In this document: positions 10,020-17,544 of the stretch, piece after piece
Position numbering within the stretch: position 1 is the stretch's first letter
How the letters are laid out: each line of letters starts with the position of its first letter
Source: Vibrio tetraodonis
GTDB taxonomy: Bacteria; Pseudomonadota; Gammaproteobacteria; Enterobacterales; Vibrionaceae
Assembly (NCBI RefSeq): GCF_003350295.1
Contig: NZ_QLYY01000007.1
Location: 186,001-250,000 of the forward strand
DNA: 64,000 nucleotides
Direction of reading: 5' to 3'
The notes under the pieces: generated by a model
What the model was told of the DNA's origin: nothing
Seen by the model: the letters and a program-made list of their open reading frames with translations, nothing else
Databases searched by the model: none
Translations under genes and position numbers: made by a program

Positions 10020-10303
10020 AATCTGATCTCCATGCTGTATTGGTTGGGAGTAAAGTTCATCCCAAGGTCTATATGCAGATCGTTTTACATGCAGGTTTGG
10101 TGTTTCATAATTGCGACACTATTCACATAACGAACAACTCGTTATTAAAAGGTATTATTTAAGTTATTGATTAATATTATTTTTACGATTGTTGAATCAA
10201 TAGTGACCTGTGCTGCGTATTTGGAGGGTTTGATTGATAGTATTCATTTATCCACGATAGATTAAAAGTTTATCTATCAATAAGGAGTTTATTTTTATAA
10301 AGA
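10020..10303. other. AT-rich leader region of the Cyt-like operon
   Basis: This gap holds no gene. It is strongly AT-rich (10141–10200 especially), as expected of DNA silenced by H-NS. I could not pick a convincing sigma-70 promoter on the minus strand. An inverted repeat, TTGGGA and TCCCAA separated by 10 bases (10044–10065), lies 25–46 bases before the first start codon and could be an operator or a leader hairpin. Confidence 0.4.
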
Positions 10304-10330
10304 AGCGTTAAATTAATAACGCTCTTTTTA
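10304..10330. terminator. Hairpin terminator between secreted-protein gene and Cyt operon
   Basis: Stem AGCGTTA / TAACGCT (10304–10310, 10317–10323). On the minus strand it follows the stop of the 10339–11037 gene by 16 bases and is followed by TTCTTTAT; on the plus strand it is followed by CTTTTTA. It probably separates that gene from the Cyt-like operon. Confidence 0.6.
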
Positions 10331-10338
10331 ATAATGGA

Positions 10339-11037
10339 TTATTTGAAAATACAAGTGGTTCTAGTAAAAGCATCATCAAATGTTTGGTAAACCAATCCGT
10401 TATCTAAATGAGCGGATATATGCCCGTCATAGCCCATACTTGACCACTCATCTTGGTTTCTAAATAGCTTGTATGACATATCTTGATCTGATGTATACCA
10501 ATCAGACTGATTTAAAGAAAAGCTTCCCCACTCTGAAAATAAATAACCAAACATTCTTGCGGTTGGAAAGAGTGCAATATCCTCAATCTTGGGTAAGCTG
10601 CCACCTAGTTTACTACAGTATTGCTCAGACTGAGAAAAGGTTCGGATCATATTGTCGGGTGTAGAGAAAAAACTTGGATTAAAAGAATACGTGAAACTTG
10701 AGCCTACAGAGTCAGAGATGAGCAATTTGATTTTTCCTTTCTCTCTAATGGTTAGGACATCTTCTTTAATATCTACATTACCTTCTGTTACTTCAACAGA
10801 GTAAGGTGCTACGCCGCCTATCATATTAAGCTTCATGGTTGCACCACTATATGCGGTTTTAGGCAAGCCAGAAGTCGCGCCATTTAGAGCTAGTTCTTTT
10901 CTCATTGGAGTACCATAGCTCATCGTAATGGATTCAATAGAGGGAGTGTTTTCATCTTTTGGTTGATAAAGCGCATTATCAGCGAAACACAGTTGGCTTG
11001 AAGCCAGTAAAGAGAAAACTAACGCTGTTTTTTTCAT
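10339..11037 (-). CDS. Secreted protein with C-type-lectin-like tail, unknown role
   Basis: This 232-residue protein has a clear signal peptide (MKKTALVFSLLASSQLCFA, cleavage before DNA). After it comes a segment of about 90 residues with a beta pattern (MKLNMIGGVAPYSVEV, then IKLLISDSVGSSFTYSF), like a bacterial Ig-like or cadherin-type domain. The tail carries the spaced pattern C-SKLGGSLPKIEDI, LFSEWGSF, WYTSD and a final C, reminiscent of the lectin-like caps of invasin/intimin-type adhesins. I do not recognise a named family. It is transcribed alone, with a hairpin after it, next to the Cyt-like operon. A link to the toxins is possible but not shown. Confidence 0.6.
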   Translation of the reverse strand: MKKTALVFSLLASSQLCFADNALYQPKDENTPSIESITMSYGTPMRKELALNGATSGLPKTAYSGATMKLNMIGGVAPYSVEVTEGNVDIKEDVLTIREKGKIKLLISDSVGSSFTYSFNPSFFSTPDNMIRTFSQSEQYCSKLGGSLPKIEDIALFPTARMFGYLFSEWGSFSLNQSDWYTSDQDMSYKLFRNQDEWSSMGYDGHISAHLDNGLVYQTFDDAFTRTTCIFK

Positions 11038-11215
11038 CGCAGGGTTATCCTTTTATGTTATTGGGTTATCAATTTACATTTCGGATAATAGTGATTTAGT
11101 TCCCACTTGCTAGAAGAAGCAGCGAAAGCTTTGGCTCCATTCCATGCAATCGGTTTTGTATCTAGATTCTGGTCACTCAATATATTTTCTTTTGTTCAGT
11201 TTATCTAAACGATAA

Positions 11216-11239
11216 TTAAGAATATCTAGATATTCTTAA
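11216..11239. repeat. Perfect 24-bp palindrome before the RiPP operon
   Basis: The half-site TTAAGAATATCT is followed directly by its exact reverse complement. It lies about 130 bases before the first gene of the MNIO RiPP operon and about 180 bases from the divergent secreted-protein gene. A second AGATATCT lies just downstream at about 11251. The perfect symmetry suits a dimeric repressor operator. The rest of 11038–11371 is AT-rich, without a gene. Confidence 0.55.
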
Positions 11240-11371
11240 CTTTAATTATTAGATATCTTAGTTGAGTACTTTGACGGACATCAAAAACAGCTCGTTTTTC
11301 CTGCCCTTGTTGCTTCTTTGGCTGCTCACCCAAAGAAGAGAAATAATAAATGTCACTCATAGGTATCTTAT

Positions 11372-12328
11372 ATGAAAAAGCCTTTAAAAGCCTTGATACT
11401 GGCTATGGGGTTATCTCTTGGTTCAGCGAATAGTTACGCTCTTTCTCTCGAACCGCTCGATAAAAATTTTACTCTTCAACTGCTTGGATCTGGTGGACCT
11501 ATTTCCGATGATCTTCGCGCCTCTTCCGGTGAACTTATCTGGTGGAAGGGAAAGTCACAAGTGATGATAGATGCTGGTGGCGGAGTTTACCTAAGGTTTG
11601 GTCAAGCTGGCGGTAAGCTTGAGGATCTCGATTTTCTCGGTCTAACTCATTTTCACACCGATCACGTTGCTGATGTGCCAGCACTGCTTAAAGGTGGTTA
11701 CTTTTTTGATCGCCAAGATCCTTTAGATATTGCTGGGCCTGAAGCCGGTTCGGCTTTTCCTAGTATGACCGCCTATATGCAAGCATTGTTCGATGGTGAT
11801 AAAGGTGCTTACTCCTATCTCAATGGTTTGTTTGATGGCAGTGATGGCTTATTTCCTGTCACTATCACAGACGTACCCTACAAATCTTCACAAGGAACCA
11901 AAGTTTACCAGCAAGATGGACTGACCATTTATGCGCTCGGGATTCCCCATGGTGATGTACCTTGCCTAGCCTATCGCATTGAAAGCGAAGAAGGCGTGAT
12001 GGTAATTTCTGCTGAACAAAATGGCAGTAATCCGGACTTTGTCGAGTTTGCTAAAGGGGCTGATATTCTTTTGATGCCTTTAGCGATTCATGAACAAGCC
12101 GATGAAGTGTCGTCATTTTTGCATGCTAAGCCCTCAATCGTCGGCAAAATCGCCGCACAAGTTAACCCCAAACTTTTGGTCCTCAATCATTGGATGGGGC
12201 TAGGTCTTAAGCTCAAACCTGAATCGATCAAGATAGTGAAACAGTATTACAAAGGTCAGGTGATTGCTGGACACGATTTATCTAGTTATCCCATGAGCGC
12301 TGCTAAGGAGTTATCCAATGAACAATAA
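11372..12328 (+). CDS. Exported MBL-fold metallohydrolase of RiPP operon
   Basis: This 318-residue protein has a signal peptide (MKKPLKALILAMGLSLG, cleaved near SYA/LS) and a metallo-beta-lactamase fold. The metal motif HFHTDH is at residues 93–98, with later metal-ligand candidates in IPHGDVP and LVLNHWMG. The usual GDT metal aspartate is replaced by an SAEQNGSNP stretch, so one ligand may differ. By fold it is a hydrolase of the arylsulfatase/RNase Z-like branch; the substrate is unknown. It acts in the periplasm if the signal is cleaved. Its last 11 bases overlap the precursor-peptide gene, so the two are translationally coupled. The enzyme may protect or process the exported peptide or its metal cargo (inference). 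Confidence 0.8.
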   Translation: MKKPLKALILAMGLSLGSANSYALSLEPLDKNFTLQLLGSGGPISDDLRASSGELIWWKGKSQVMIDAGGGVYLRFGQAGGKLEDLDFLGLTHFHTDHVADVPALLKGGYFFDRQDPLDIAGPEAGSAFPSMTAYMQALFDGDKGAYSYLNGLFDGSDGLFPVTITDVPYKSSQGTKVYQQDGLTIYALGIPHGDVPCLAYRIESEEGVMVISAEQNGSNPDFVEFAKGADILLMPLAIHEQADEVSSFLHAKPSIVGKIAAQVNPKLLVLNHWMGLGLKLKPESIKIVKQYYKGQVIAGHDLSSYPMSAAKELSNEQ

Positions 12329-12632
12329 ACTCGTTCTATCTATTGCAATGACATCGGTTATTACTCTCAACTCAGGTATGGCTTTTGCTGATACTTCGCC
12401 GGAAGCTCCGGTTGAAGCCCAATCTAAATCAAAGCATGGCGGGAAATGTGCAGCGGGTAAATGCGGCACAGAAAAGCGCTTTGAAAAACAAGAATTAACA
12501 AGTGACCCCCAAGGCCGATTAGTGCGAGCTCGTGACGGTAAATGTGGTGTGACGGGAGAGGGGATCGCTCCTTCTTCTGAAACCATCAAGTTAACTCAAA
12601 GTAAAATCACAGGTGGGATATGCGGACAATAA
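12318..12632 (+). CDS. Bufferin/HvfA-like exported RiPP precursor peptide
   Basis: This 104-residue precursor has a signal peptide (cleavage near MAFA/DTS) and a low-complexity mature part with four cysteines at 44, 49, 76 and 102, each in a Gly-rich setting: GGKCAAGKCG, DGKCGV and GGICGQ. Known MNIO substrates (bufferins with DUF2282, and HvfA-type peptides with EGKCG repeats) have such cysteines turned into thiooxazole or oxazolone/thioamide copper ligands. The next gene encodes the MNIO enzyme and overlaps by 13 bases. The sequence fits neither published class exactly: it is not DUF2282 and has only isolated GKCG units. The start ATG at 12318 lies within the end of the MBL gene; upstream AAGGAG supports it. 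Confidence 0.75.
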   Translation: MNNKLVLSIAMTSVITLNSGMAFADTSPEAPVEAQSKSKHGGKCAAGKCGTEKRFEKQELTSDPQGRLVRARDGKCGVTGEGIAPSSETIKLTQSKITGGICGQ

Positions 12633-13480
12633 CCAATACGTCAAAAGGACTAGGGCTGCGCAGTGAATATATTGATTTGCTGGGCCAGCTACCTGAACAT
12701 CCTGATATTGATTTTCTTGAATTAGCGCCAGAGAACTGGATGAATATCGGCGGTATGAAGCGCGAACAGTTGCAAGATATTGCGCAAAAATACCCTTTGG
12801 TTGCTCATGGACTCAGCTTATCTATTGGCGATTGTCAGACTTTAAATGAACCTTTTATAAGAGATGTCGCGAATTTTCTCGATGAGTTTAATATCGAAAT
12901 ATACAGTGAGCATTTGAGCTTTTCGCGAGACAGTCAAGGCTATTTGTATGAGTTACTACCGATACCAAGACAAAAAGAGAATATTGCTTATTTAGTTGAA
13001 CGTATTCAGCGGGTCCAAGATTTAGTTCAGCGACCAATTGCGCTGGAAAATATCTCTTATTACCACAGTTATAGTAACGAAATGCCCGAGGGAGAGTTTA
13101 TCGCTGAGATCTGCGATAAAAGTGGCTGTGATCTGTTGCTGGATATCAACAATGTGTTTGTAAACAGTCACAATCACGGTTATTGCCCTTACAACATGCT
13201 CAATAGCTTACCAAGTGAGGCGATACGCTATTGCCATATTGCTGGTCATCTTAAAGAAAAAGATGGTTTTTTGCTCGATACCCATGGAGCGCCAGTTCCT
13301 GATCAAGTATTGGATTTAGCTCGCTACACCTATGGTGTTCACGGTAGTAAACCTTTGCTTCTAGAGCGGGATCAGAATATGCCATCCCTACTGGTACTCG
13401 CTGAAGAATTGCGCAGTATTCGTAGTGAAATACAGGAATTTGGTCAAACGCTCGAAGGGCTTTGTAAGGGGGGGAGTTAA
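12620..13480 (+). CDS. MNIO (DUF692) RiPP-modifying iron oxidase, BufB/HvfB-like
   Basis: This 286-residue protein is a DUF692 multinuclear non-haem iron oxidase. It has the family's TIM-barrel ligand set: HGLSLSIG (about residue 56), YSEHLSFS (about 93), LENISYY (about 139), LLDINNVFVN (about 173), HIAGHLK (about 202), LDTHGAPVPD and LLERDQNMP. Such enzymes oxidise cysteines of a partner peptide with dioxygen; here the peptide is the gene just before it. It acts in the cytoplasm before export. It overlaps both neighbours (13 bases upstream, TAATG downstream), so equal expression with the DUF2063 partner is expected. The family assignment is secure; the exact product is not known. Confidence 0.92.
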   Translation: MRTITNTSKGLGLRSEYIDLLGQLPEHPDIDFLELAPENWMNIGGMKREQLQDIAQKYPLVAHGLSLSIGDCQTLNEPFIRDVANFLDEFNIEIYSEHLSFSRDSQGYLYELLPIPRQKENIAYLVERIQRVQDLVQRPIALENISYYHSYSNEMPEGEFIAEICDKSGCDLLLDINNVFVNSHNHGYCPYNMLNSLPSEAIRYCHIAGHLKEKDGFLLDTHGAPVPDQVLDLARYTYGVHGSKPLLLERDQNMPSLLVLAEELRSIRSEIQEFGQTLEGLCKGGS

Positions 13481-14214
13481 TGCTTAATCCCCCTAGCCAA
13501 ATGTTGGCTCAAACCGAGCGTTTATCGGCAATGATACGTTTACCAAACGAGCACAGAGATGGTTGTCGATACAGCGAATTTATTCGTGATAATGTTTTTG
13601 GTGTGGTGACTAACACCTTCCCACTTTTTTCAGCACAATTTTCTCATTTACAACTTGAGCAAATGATTGATGGCTTTGTGGCTAAACATGCTGCCTTTGA
13701 GGCTGAATTTCACCACATAGCAAGCGAATTTGTACAGTTTGTGCAGAAAGATGAAAGTGCTAGTTCGGGAACTATGTTATTGCAACATTTAGCCTTGCTT
13801 GAATATGAATGGGTTACTTTTTGCGTAGAGATCGACGCTGTAAGCGACAATTTGAGTGATTTTTATCGAAAAGAAGTAATAGAGAGCGACAGCTTACAAG
13901 TCAATCCTACTTTAAGGCTCAATCAAGTCCCTTTCCTACTTCATCAAGACTCAGTGACATTTTTAACCACGGATCGTCATAGCGTGTTTTACGGCGTATT
14001 TCGCAACCAAGAGCAGCATGTCGTCTCTCAGAGGCTAAGAGATATTGATATCGCTTTGATTCAAATACTGATAGACCAACTTGATTTAACTTCAGCTCAA
14101 CTACAGCAAAGGGTTAATCACAGCAATATCAGATTTAACGTGTTGGGGTGGGTGCAACATTTTAGTGAATTAGGACTTATAAGGTCTAATTTTCAGGAGA
14201 ATAATTATGATTAA
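13480..14214 (+). CDS. DUF2063 partner protein, BufC/HvfC-like
   Basis: This 244-residue protein has the DUF2063 (so-called putative DNA-binding) domain at its amino end, around RYSEFIRDNVFGVVTNTFPL. That segment is typical of the partner proteins that deliver precursor peptides to MNIO oxidases. The carboxy half is a winged-helix-like region with LNQVPFLLHQDSVTFL. In studied systems (BufC, HvfC) this protein binds the precursor leader and the oxidase; it is not a transcription factor. The start ATG overlaps the stop of the MNIO gene (TAATG at 13478–13482). It overlaps the DoxX gene by 8 bases. Confidence 0.88.
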   Translation: MLNPPSQMLAQTERLSAMIRLPNEHRDGCRYSEFIRDNVFGVVTNTFPLFSAQFSHLQLEQMIDGFVAKHAAFEAEFHHIASEFVQFVQKDESASSGTMLLQHLALLEYEWVTFCVEIDAVSDNLSDFYRKEVIESDSLQVNPTLRLNQVPFLLHQDSVTFLTTDRHSVFYGVFRNQEQHVVSQRLRDIDIALIQILIDQLDLTSAQLQQRVNHSNIRFNVLGWVQHFSELGLIRSNFQENNYD

Positions 14215-14809
14215 GTCAGCTATTAATTGGTTCGATGGCTTAGTAGAAAAGTGTCAAAGATATGATTATCTGGCCTTACTTGCTATTCGTCTTTATCTTA
14301 TCCCAGTTATCTTTGTTGGCGCTCGCTCTAAAGTTTTGGGATTCTCGGGCACAGTCGCTTGGTTTGGTGCTTCTACGGCTGATGGTGGCTTAAACCTTCC
14401 TTTTCCCGAGCTTCTCGCATTTCTTGCTGCCGCGACTGAAGTGGTCGGGTGCATTTGTATTGCTCTGGGTCTTTTTACCAGACTGATGGCCATTCCTATG
14501 ATCTTTTTGATGAGTGTTGCCAGCGCCATGGTGCATTGGAAACATGGTTGGGACGCTATTGCTACTAGCAGCATGGAAGCAAGTGTGCGGTTGAACGGGT
14601 TTATTGAATGGCTAGCTGCTAATTTTCCCGGTCGATACAACTATATTACAGAACTTGGCGATCCTGTGATGCTCAATAATGGGATGGAGTTTGCCGCAAC
14701 CTATTTTGTTATGTTGATGGTGCTGTTTTTCTACGGTGGCGGCCGGTATGTGAGCCTAGATTACTGGTTACGCAAACCATTTAATGTTACTTCAGTTAAA
14801 CCTAACTAG
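14207..14809 (+). CDS. DoxX-family membrane protein of RiPP operon
   Basis: This 200-residue inner-membrane protein of the DoxX family has four predicted membrane segments: about 22–45 (LALLAIRLYLIPVIFVG), 69–95 (LLAFLAAATEVVGCICIALG), 96–112 (MAIPMIFLMSVASAMV) and 155–175 (AATYFVMLMVLFFYGGG). The signature ATEVVGCICIALGLFTR is present. DoxX proteins regularly close bufferin/HvfA-type operons (HvfX or GigT in other systems); the biochemical role is unclear. It begins 8 bases inside the previous gene with AGGAGAAT upstream. It is the last of five coupled genes. Confidence 0.85.
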   Translation: MIKSAINWFDGLVEKCQRYDYLALLAIRLYLIPVIFVGARSKVLGFSGTVAWFGASTADGGLNLPFPELLAFLAAATEVVGCICIALGLFTRLMAIPMIFLMSVASAMVHWKHGWDAIATSSMEASVRLNGFIEWLAANFPGRYNYITELGDPVMLNNGMEFAATYFVMLMVLFFYGGGRYVSLDYWLRKPFNVTSVKPN

Positions 14810-14826
14810 ATCTCCATTCACTCAAA

Positions 14827-14846
14827 CCCGCTGCTTTCGCAGCGGG
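14827..14846. terminator. Hairpin after the RiPP operon
   Basis: Perfect 8-bp stem CCCGCTGC / GCAGCGGG with a TTTC loop, 17 bases after the DoxX stop. No T run follows on the plus strand (AAAATC), so termination would be weak or factor-assisted. Confidence 0.5.
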
Positions 14847-14931
14847 AAAATCTATATTCTTGTATTCAGTAGCAAAACCAAACTTATAGTGTATTATGCG
14901 CATATTGTTTTATTGATAATGTTAAACAGTT

Positions 14932-15669
14932 GTGGATGTACGTAACGCGGACATGGAAGCGATGTGCCATGTATTCAAACGCTATATTGAGTACATGGGA
15001 GTCGACCAGACGGTGTCTTTTTCTCGAGTAGATACTCAGTTAGAGCAAGTGAAGACCGTGTCGACCAACTACTCGTGGCATCTGGCTTATTGGGGTGATG
15101 AGCTGTACAAAAACCTCCATTCGCGCCTCAAACCGGGGATTAATCTTTGGAACAGTCAGGGAGCCCAAAACTTTCGTGAGTCGGCCAAAGCCAGCCATAA
15201 CCGTGTTGATATTGTGACGAATCAGGGCTCACAGTACGATATCCTCTCTATCTCTTTGCCAATTACGCCCTTACCTTGCGATGTGGTCAGTCAGGCGATT
15301 GCGTTTCGTCCTAAGGTTAACCACCTTGCGCTTGAATGCTGGAGCGATAAACAAATACACATCTCTATCGATAGTTTGTCGACAGCTAATTCAACTCAGC
15401 CGAGTGTTGCTGAAAACAAACCTTATGTGTTTGGCAACTTGATGCTGACGCAAGATGAACTGACGAGTGTGCGTTACTTTCTTGAGATGAAAACCTTTCA
15501 AGAGGTGGCTTTACTTCGCGGTTGTAAAGAGACAGAAGAAGCCCGACGAATCTATATCATCAAATGCAAACTTAGCTGTGAATCTCAGCCTGATTCGGTC
15601 TTCTTTAGAAAATTGGTGGAACATGGAGTGACGGTCGCGTGTCTGGACAGTTTCATCATGTATCGTTAA
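14932..15669 (+). CDS. LuxR-type HTH-like regulator, putative
   Basis: This 245-residue soluble protein was not recognised from its first 160 residues, which could be a sensor domain. The carboxy part LTQDELTSVRYFLEMKT, then FQEVALLRGCKETEEARR, then YIIKCKL has the spacing of a LuxR-type helix-turn-helix (LTxREx, FLxGKSxxEIA, TVxxHxxxIxxKL) with unusual residues, so DNA binding is likely but not certain. The GTG at 14932 has no clear ribosome-binding site; the ATG at 14953 is an alternative. Its last 31 bases overlap the VOC-protein gene, and an MHS transporter follows, so it probably controls or belongs to that small operon. Confidence 0.55.
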   Translation: MDVRNADMEAMCHVFKRYIEYMGVDQTVSFSRVDTQLEQVKTVSTNYSWHLAYWGDELYKNLHSRLKPGINLWNSQGAQNFRESAKASHNRVDIVTNQGSQYDILSISLPITPLPCDVVSQAIAFRPKVNHLALECWSDKQIHISIDSLSTANSTQPSVAENKPYVFGNLMLTQDELTSVRYFLEMKTFQEVALLRGCKETEEARRIYIIKCKLSCESQPDSVFFRKLVEHGVTVACLDSFIMYR

Positions 15670-16022
15670 CGGTTAGTGATTTAGTCGCTAGCCAAGATTT
15701 CTATGCATTGCTTGGTTATCAGCTTGAACGAAGTTATTGGGATGAGCAGGTCACCATTCACATGTTGGAAAACCAAGGCTCGAGAATCGAGCTTTTTCAC
15801 TTTTGTGGGGACGTTTCAGCCCCAGTTCCTGAATCTTTGATCGCGCTAAAAAGAGTGGGCATCACCCACTTTGCTTTGCGGGTCAATGATCTTGAAGCCT
15901 TTCATAGAAAATTATCGGAAGTTACTAACATTACTACTATTTACAACGCTAGGCTAGGTAGTTTCCGTTACTTTTTCTGTTCAGACCCCGATGGAAATCA
16001 ATTAGAACTTATAGAGGAGTAA
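15639..16022 (+). CDS. VOC-superfamily (glyoxalase/bleomycin-resistance fold) protein
   Basis: This 127-residue protein is a single-unit vicinal-oxygen-chelate protein, with the pattern HHVSLTVSDLVASQDFYA, LLGYQLERS, RIELFHF, ITHFALRVND and the closing PDGNQLELIEE, where His and Glu normally bind a metal. Substrates in the family range from methylglyoxal adducts to antibiotics and aromatic compounds; here it is unknown. The GTG at 15639 (MSGQFHHVS) has GGAG about 10 bases upstream. It overlaps the previous gene and is followed six bases later by the MHS transporter, so a shared catabolic or detoxification job is likely (inference). Confidence 0.85.
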   Translation: MSGQFHHVSLTVSDLVASQDFYALLGYQLERSYWDEQVTIHMLENQGSRIELFHFCGDVSAPVPESLIALKRVGITHFALRVNDLEAFHRKLSEVTNITTIYNARLGSFRYFFCSDPDGNQLELIEE

Positions 16023-16028
16023 AACAGA

Positions 16029-17228
16029 ATGTCACTTACTTGGAAGCAGCGCTCCAGTGCTGTCCTTGGTAATGCCATGGAGTTTTATGATATCGCTGTA
16101 TTCGCATCGATATCTATGTACATATCCCAGCTATTTGCCACCCAAGGCATTGAACACTCAGAGCTGGTGGTGTGGGGAGTCTTTGCTCTACGTTTTTTGA
16201 TCCGGCCTTTTGGCGGTGTCGTCATTGGTCGCTATGCCGACAGATATGGTCGTAAACGGGCATTGGTTTTTTGTAACCTATTGACGGGTTTAGCAACTGT
16301 CTCGATGGCGTTTGTCCCCGTAGATAGCGTCGGGCAGTACATTGTGGCTGTATTCTTGTTTTTTCAAATGATTCAAGCATTTAGCTTCGGTGGTGAATAC
16401 CCAACCCTAATCAATTACCTTCTCTACGATGCGAAGAAGTCAGAACGTTCACGTGTGAGCAGTTTGATTGTCGCGAGCTCCATTGTGGGTGTGATCATTT
16501 CCCTTCTTATCGTTGCGGCTTTAGAACACTACTTAACCACAGAAGAGATGAGTGATTGGGGATGGCGAGTACCATTGTTAGTGGGTGTAGCAAATATCAT
16601 TGTAAGCTTATATTTACGTCTTTCTCTACCTGAATTGCCTAAAGCGGAAGCGGTGGCCAGTAAGTCTAGTTGTCAGATAATTGCCAAAGTGTTTTGTATT
16701 TCCATTCTTGGTGCTGTGGTGTTCTATGTACAGAACCTAGCTAGCGGCATTTTGGGTAAAGCCATGGGGATCGACAATCTTGCGTTGATAAATTCATCGT
16801 TACTTGTTTTGTTGTTGCTCGTATTTTCTTTTCTCGTCGACAAATGTTCTTCACCACAACAAGCGTTTAAATTTGGGGCGCTGTTTATGCTGTTTGCGGC
16901 GATACCTTTGTTTGTGCTTCTTGATTCTAGTGAATTTATCTGGCAAGCCATAGCTGTGTTTGGTATCAGTGCGTTGGCTGCGATCATTTTAGGTAACTTG
17001 GCTGCGCTGTTATGGCAGCAATCAGCTAACCAAACTACCGGGTTAGGAATTGGTTATAACATTGCATTATCGATTTTTGGTGGCCTCACGCCACTGATAG
17101 TGACAGAAGCGATGTTGTTAAGTTCTGCTTATGTTGGCTTGTATGTTGCCATAGCGACCTTGCCTGGATTAGCTGTATTGGCCCGCTTTAATGCAGGCGC
17201 TGATCAAAAATCAGTTCAGATGGTTTAG
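16029..17228 (+). CDS. MFS transporter, metabolite:H+ symporter (MHS) type
   Basis: This 399-residue, 12-helix major facilitator has the MHS-family start GNAMEFYDIAVFASI (helix 1 with the F-Y-D motif) and the signature loop GRYADRYGRKRAL between helices 2 and 3, then QAFSFGGEYPT in helix 4. MHS members carry dicarboxylates, betaine, shikimate and similar small acids with protons. The substrate here is unknown. The gene follows the VOC-protein gene by six bases with GAGGAG as ribosome-binding site, and a terminator follows. The family call is firm; the substrate is not. Confidence 0.88.
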   Translation: MSLTWKQRSSAVLGNAMEFYDIAVFASISMYISQLFATQGIEHSELVVWGVFALRFLIRPFGGVVIGRYADRYGRKRALVFCNLLTGLATVSMAFVPVDSVGQYIVAVFLFFQMIQAFSFGGEYPTLINYLLYDAKKSERSRVSSLIVASSIVGVIISLLIVAALEHYLTTEEMSDWGWRVPLLVGVANIIVSLYLRLSLPELPKAEAVASKSSCQIIAKVFCISILGAVVFYVQNLASGILGKAMGIDNLALINSSLLVLLLLVFSFLVDKCSSPQQAFKFGALFMLFAAIPLFVLLDSSEFIWQAIAVFGISALAAIILGNLAALLWQQSANQTTGLGIGYNIALSIFGGLTPLIVTEAMLLSSAYVGLYVAIATLPGLAVLARFNAGADQKSVQMV

Positions 17229-17249
17229 TCATTAGGTTAAAACATGTCC

Positions 17250-17295
17250 CTCAAGAAAGTCATATTTTATATCCAGCGGCTTTCTTGAGTTTTTG
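17250..17295 (+). terminator. Rho-independent terminator after the MHS transporter
   Basis: Perfect 10-bp stem CTCAAGAAAG / CTTTCTTGAG with a 20-base loop, then TTTTTG. The remainder of the gap up to 17544 is AT-rich and shows no gene. Confidence 0.75.
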
Positions 17296-17544
17296 TTGTC
17301 TAAGTAATCAATAAGCCTCCTCTTGACATTTTGTTACTATTCAAAGCTTCGAGCCTGCTCAAGGATAAATCAGAGTACAATTTTTCTTTGAGTGATGGGA
17401 ATGGATAAGAGGCACTTTTATCCATACATTCTGTTTTTAATTAATCATGAAAAAAAGGAATAGGTTAATATCTAAGCTTTCCTTATGTGGGTCTAAAATA
17501 GAATGATATGTTTATTATCAATTATTGATTAACAAGCTCTCGAT

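Noticed and set aside
10304..10330. Reading the 10.3 kb hairpin as an attenuator of the Cyt-like operon
   Set aside because: It lies 16 bases behind the stop of the upstream gene and about 290 bases before the first Cyt-like start, so a terminator is the simpler reading.
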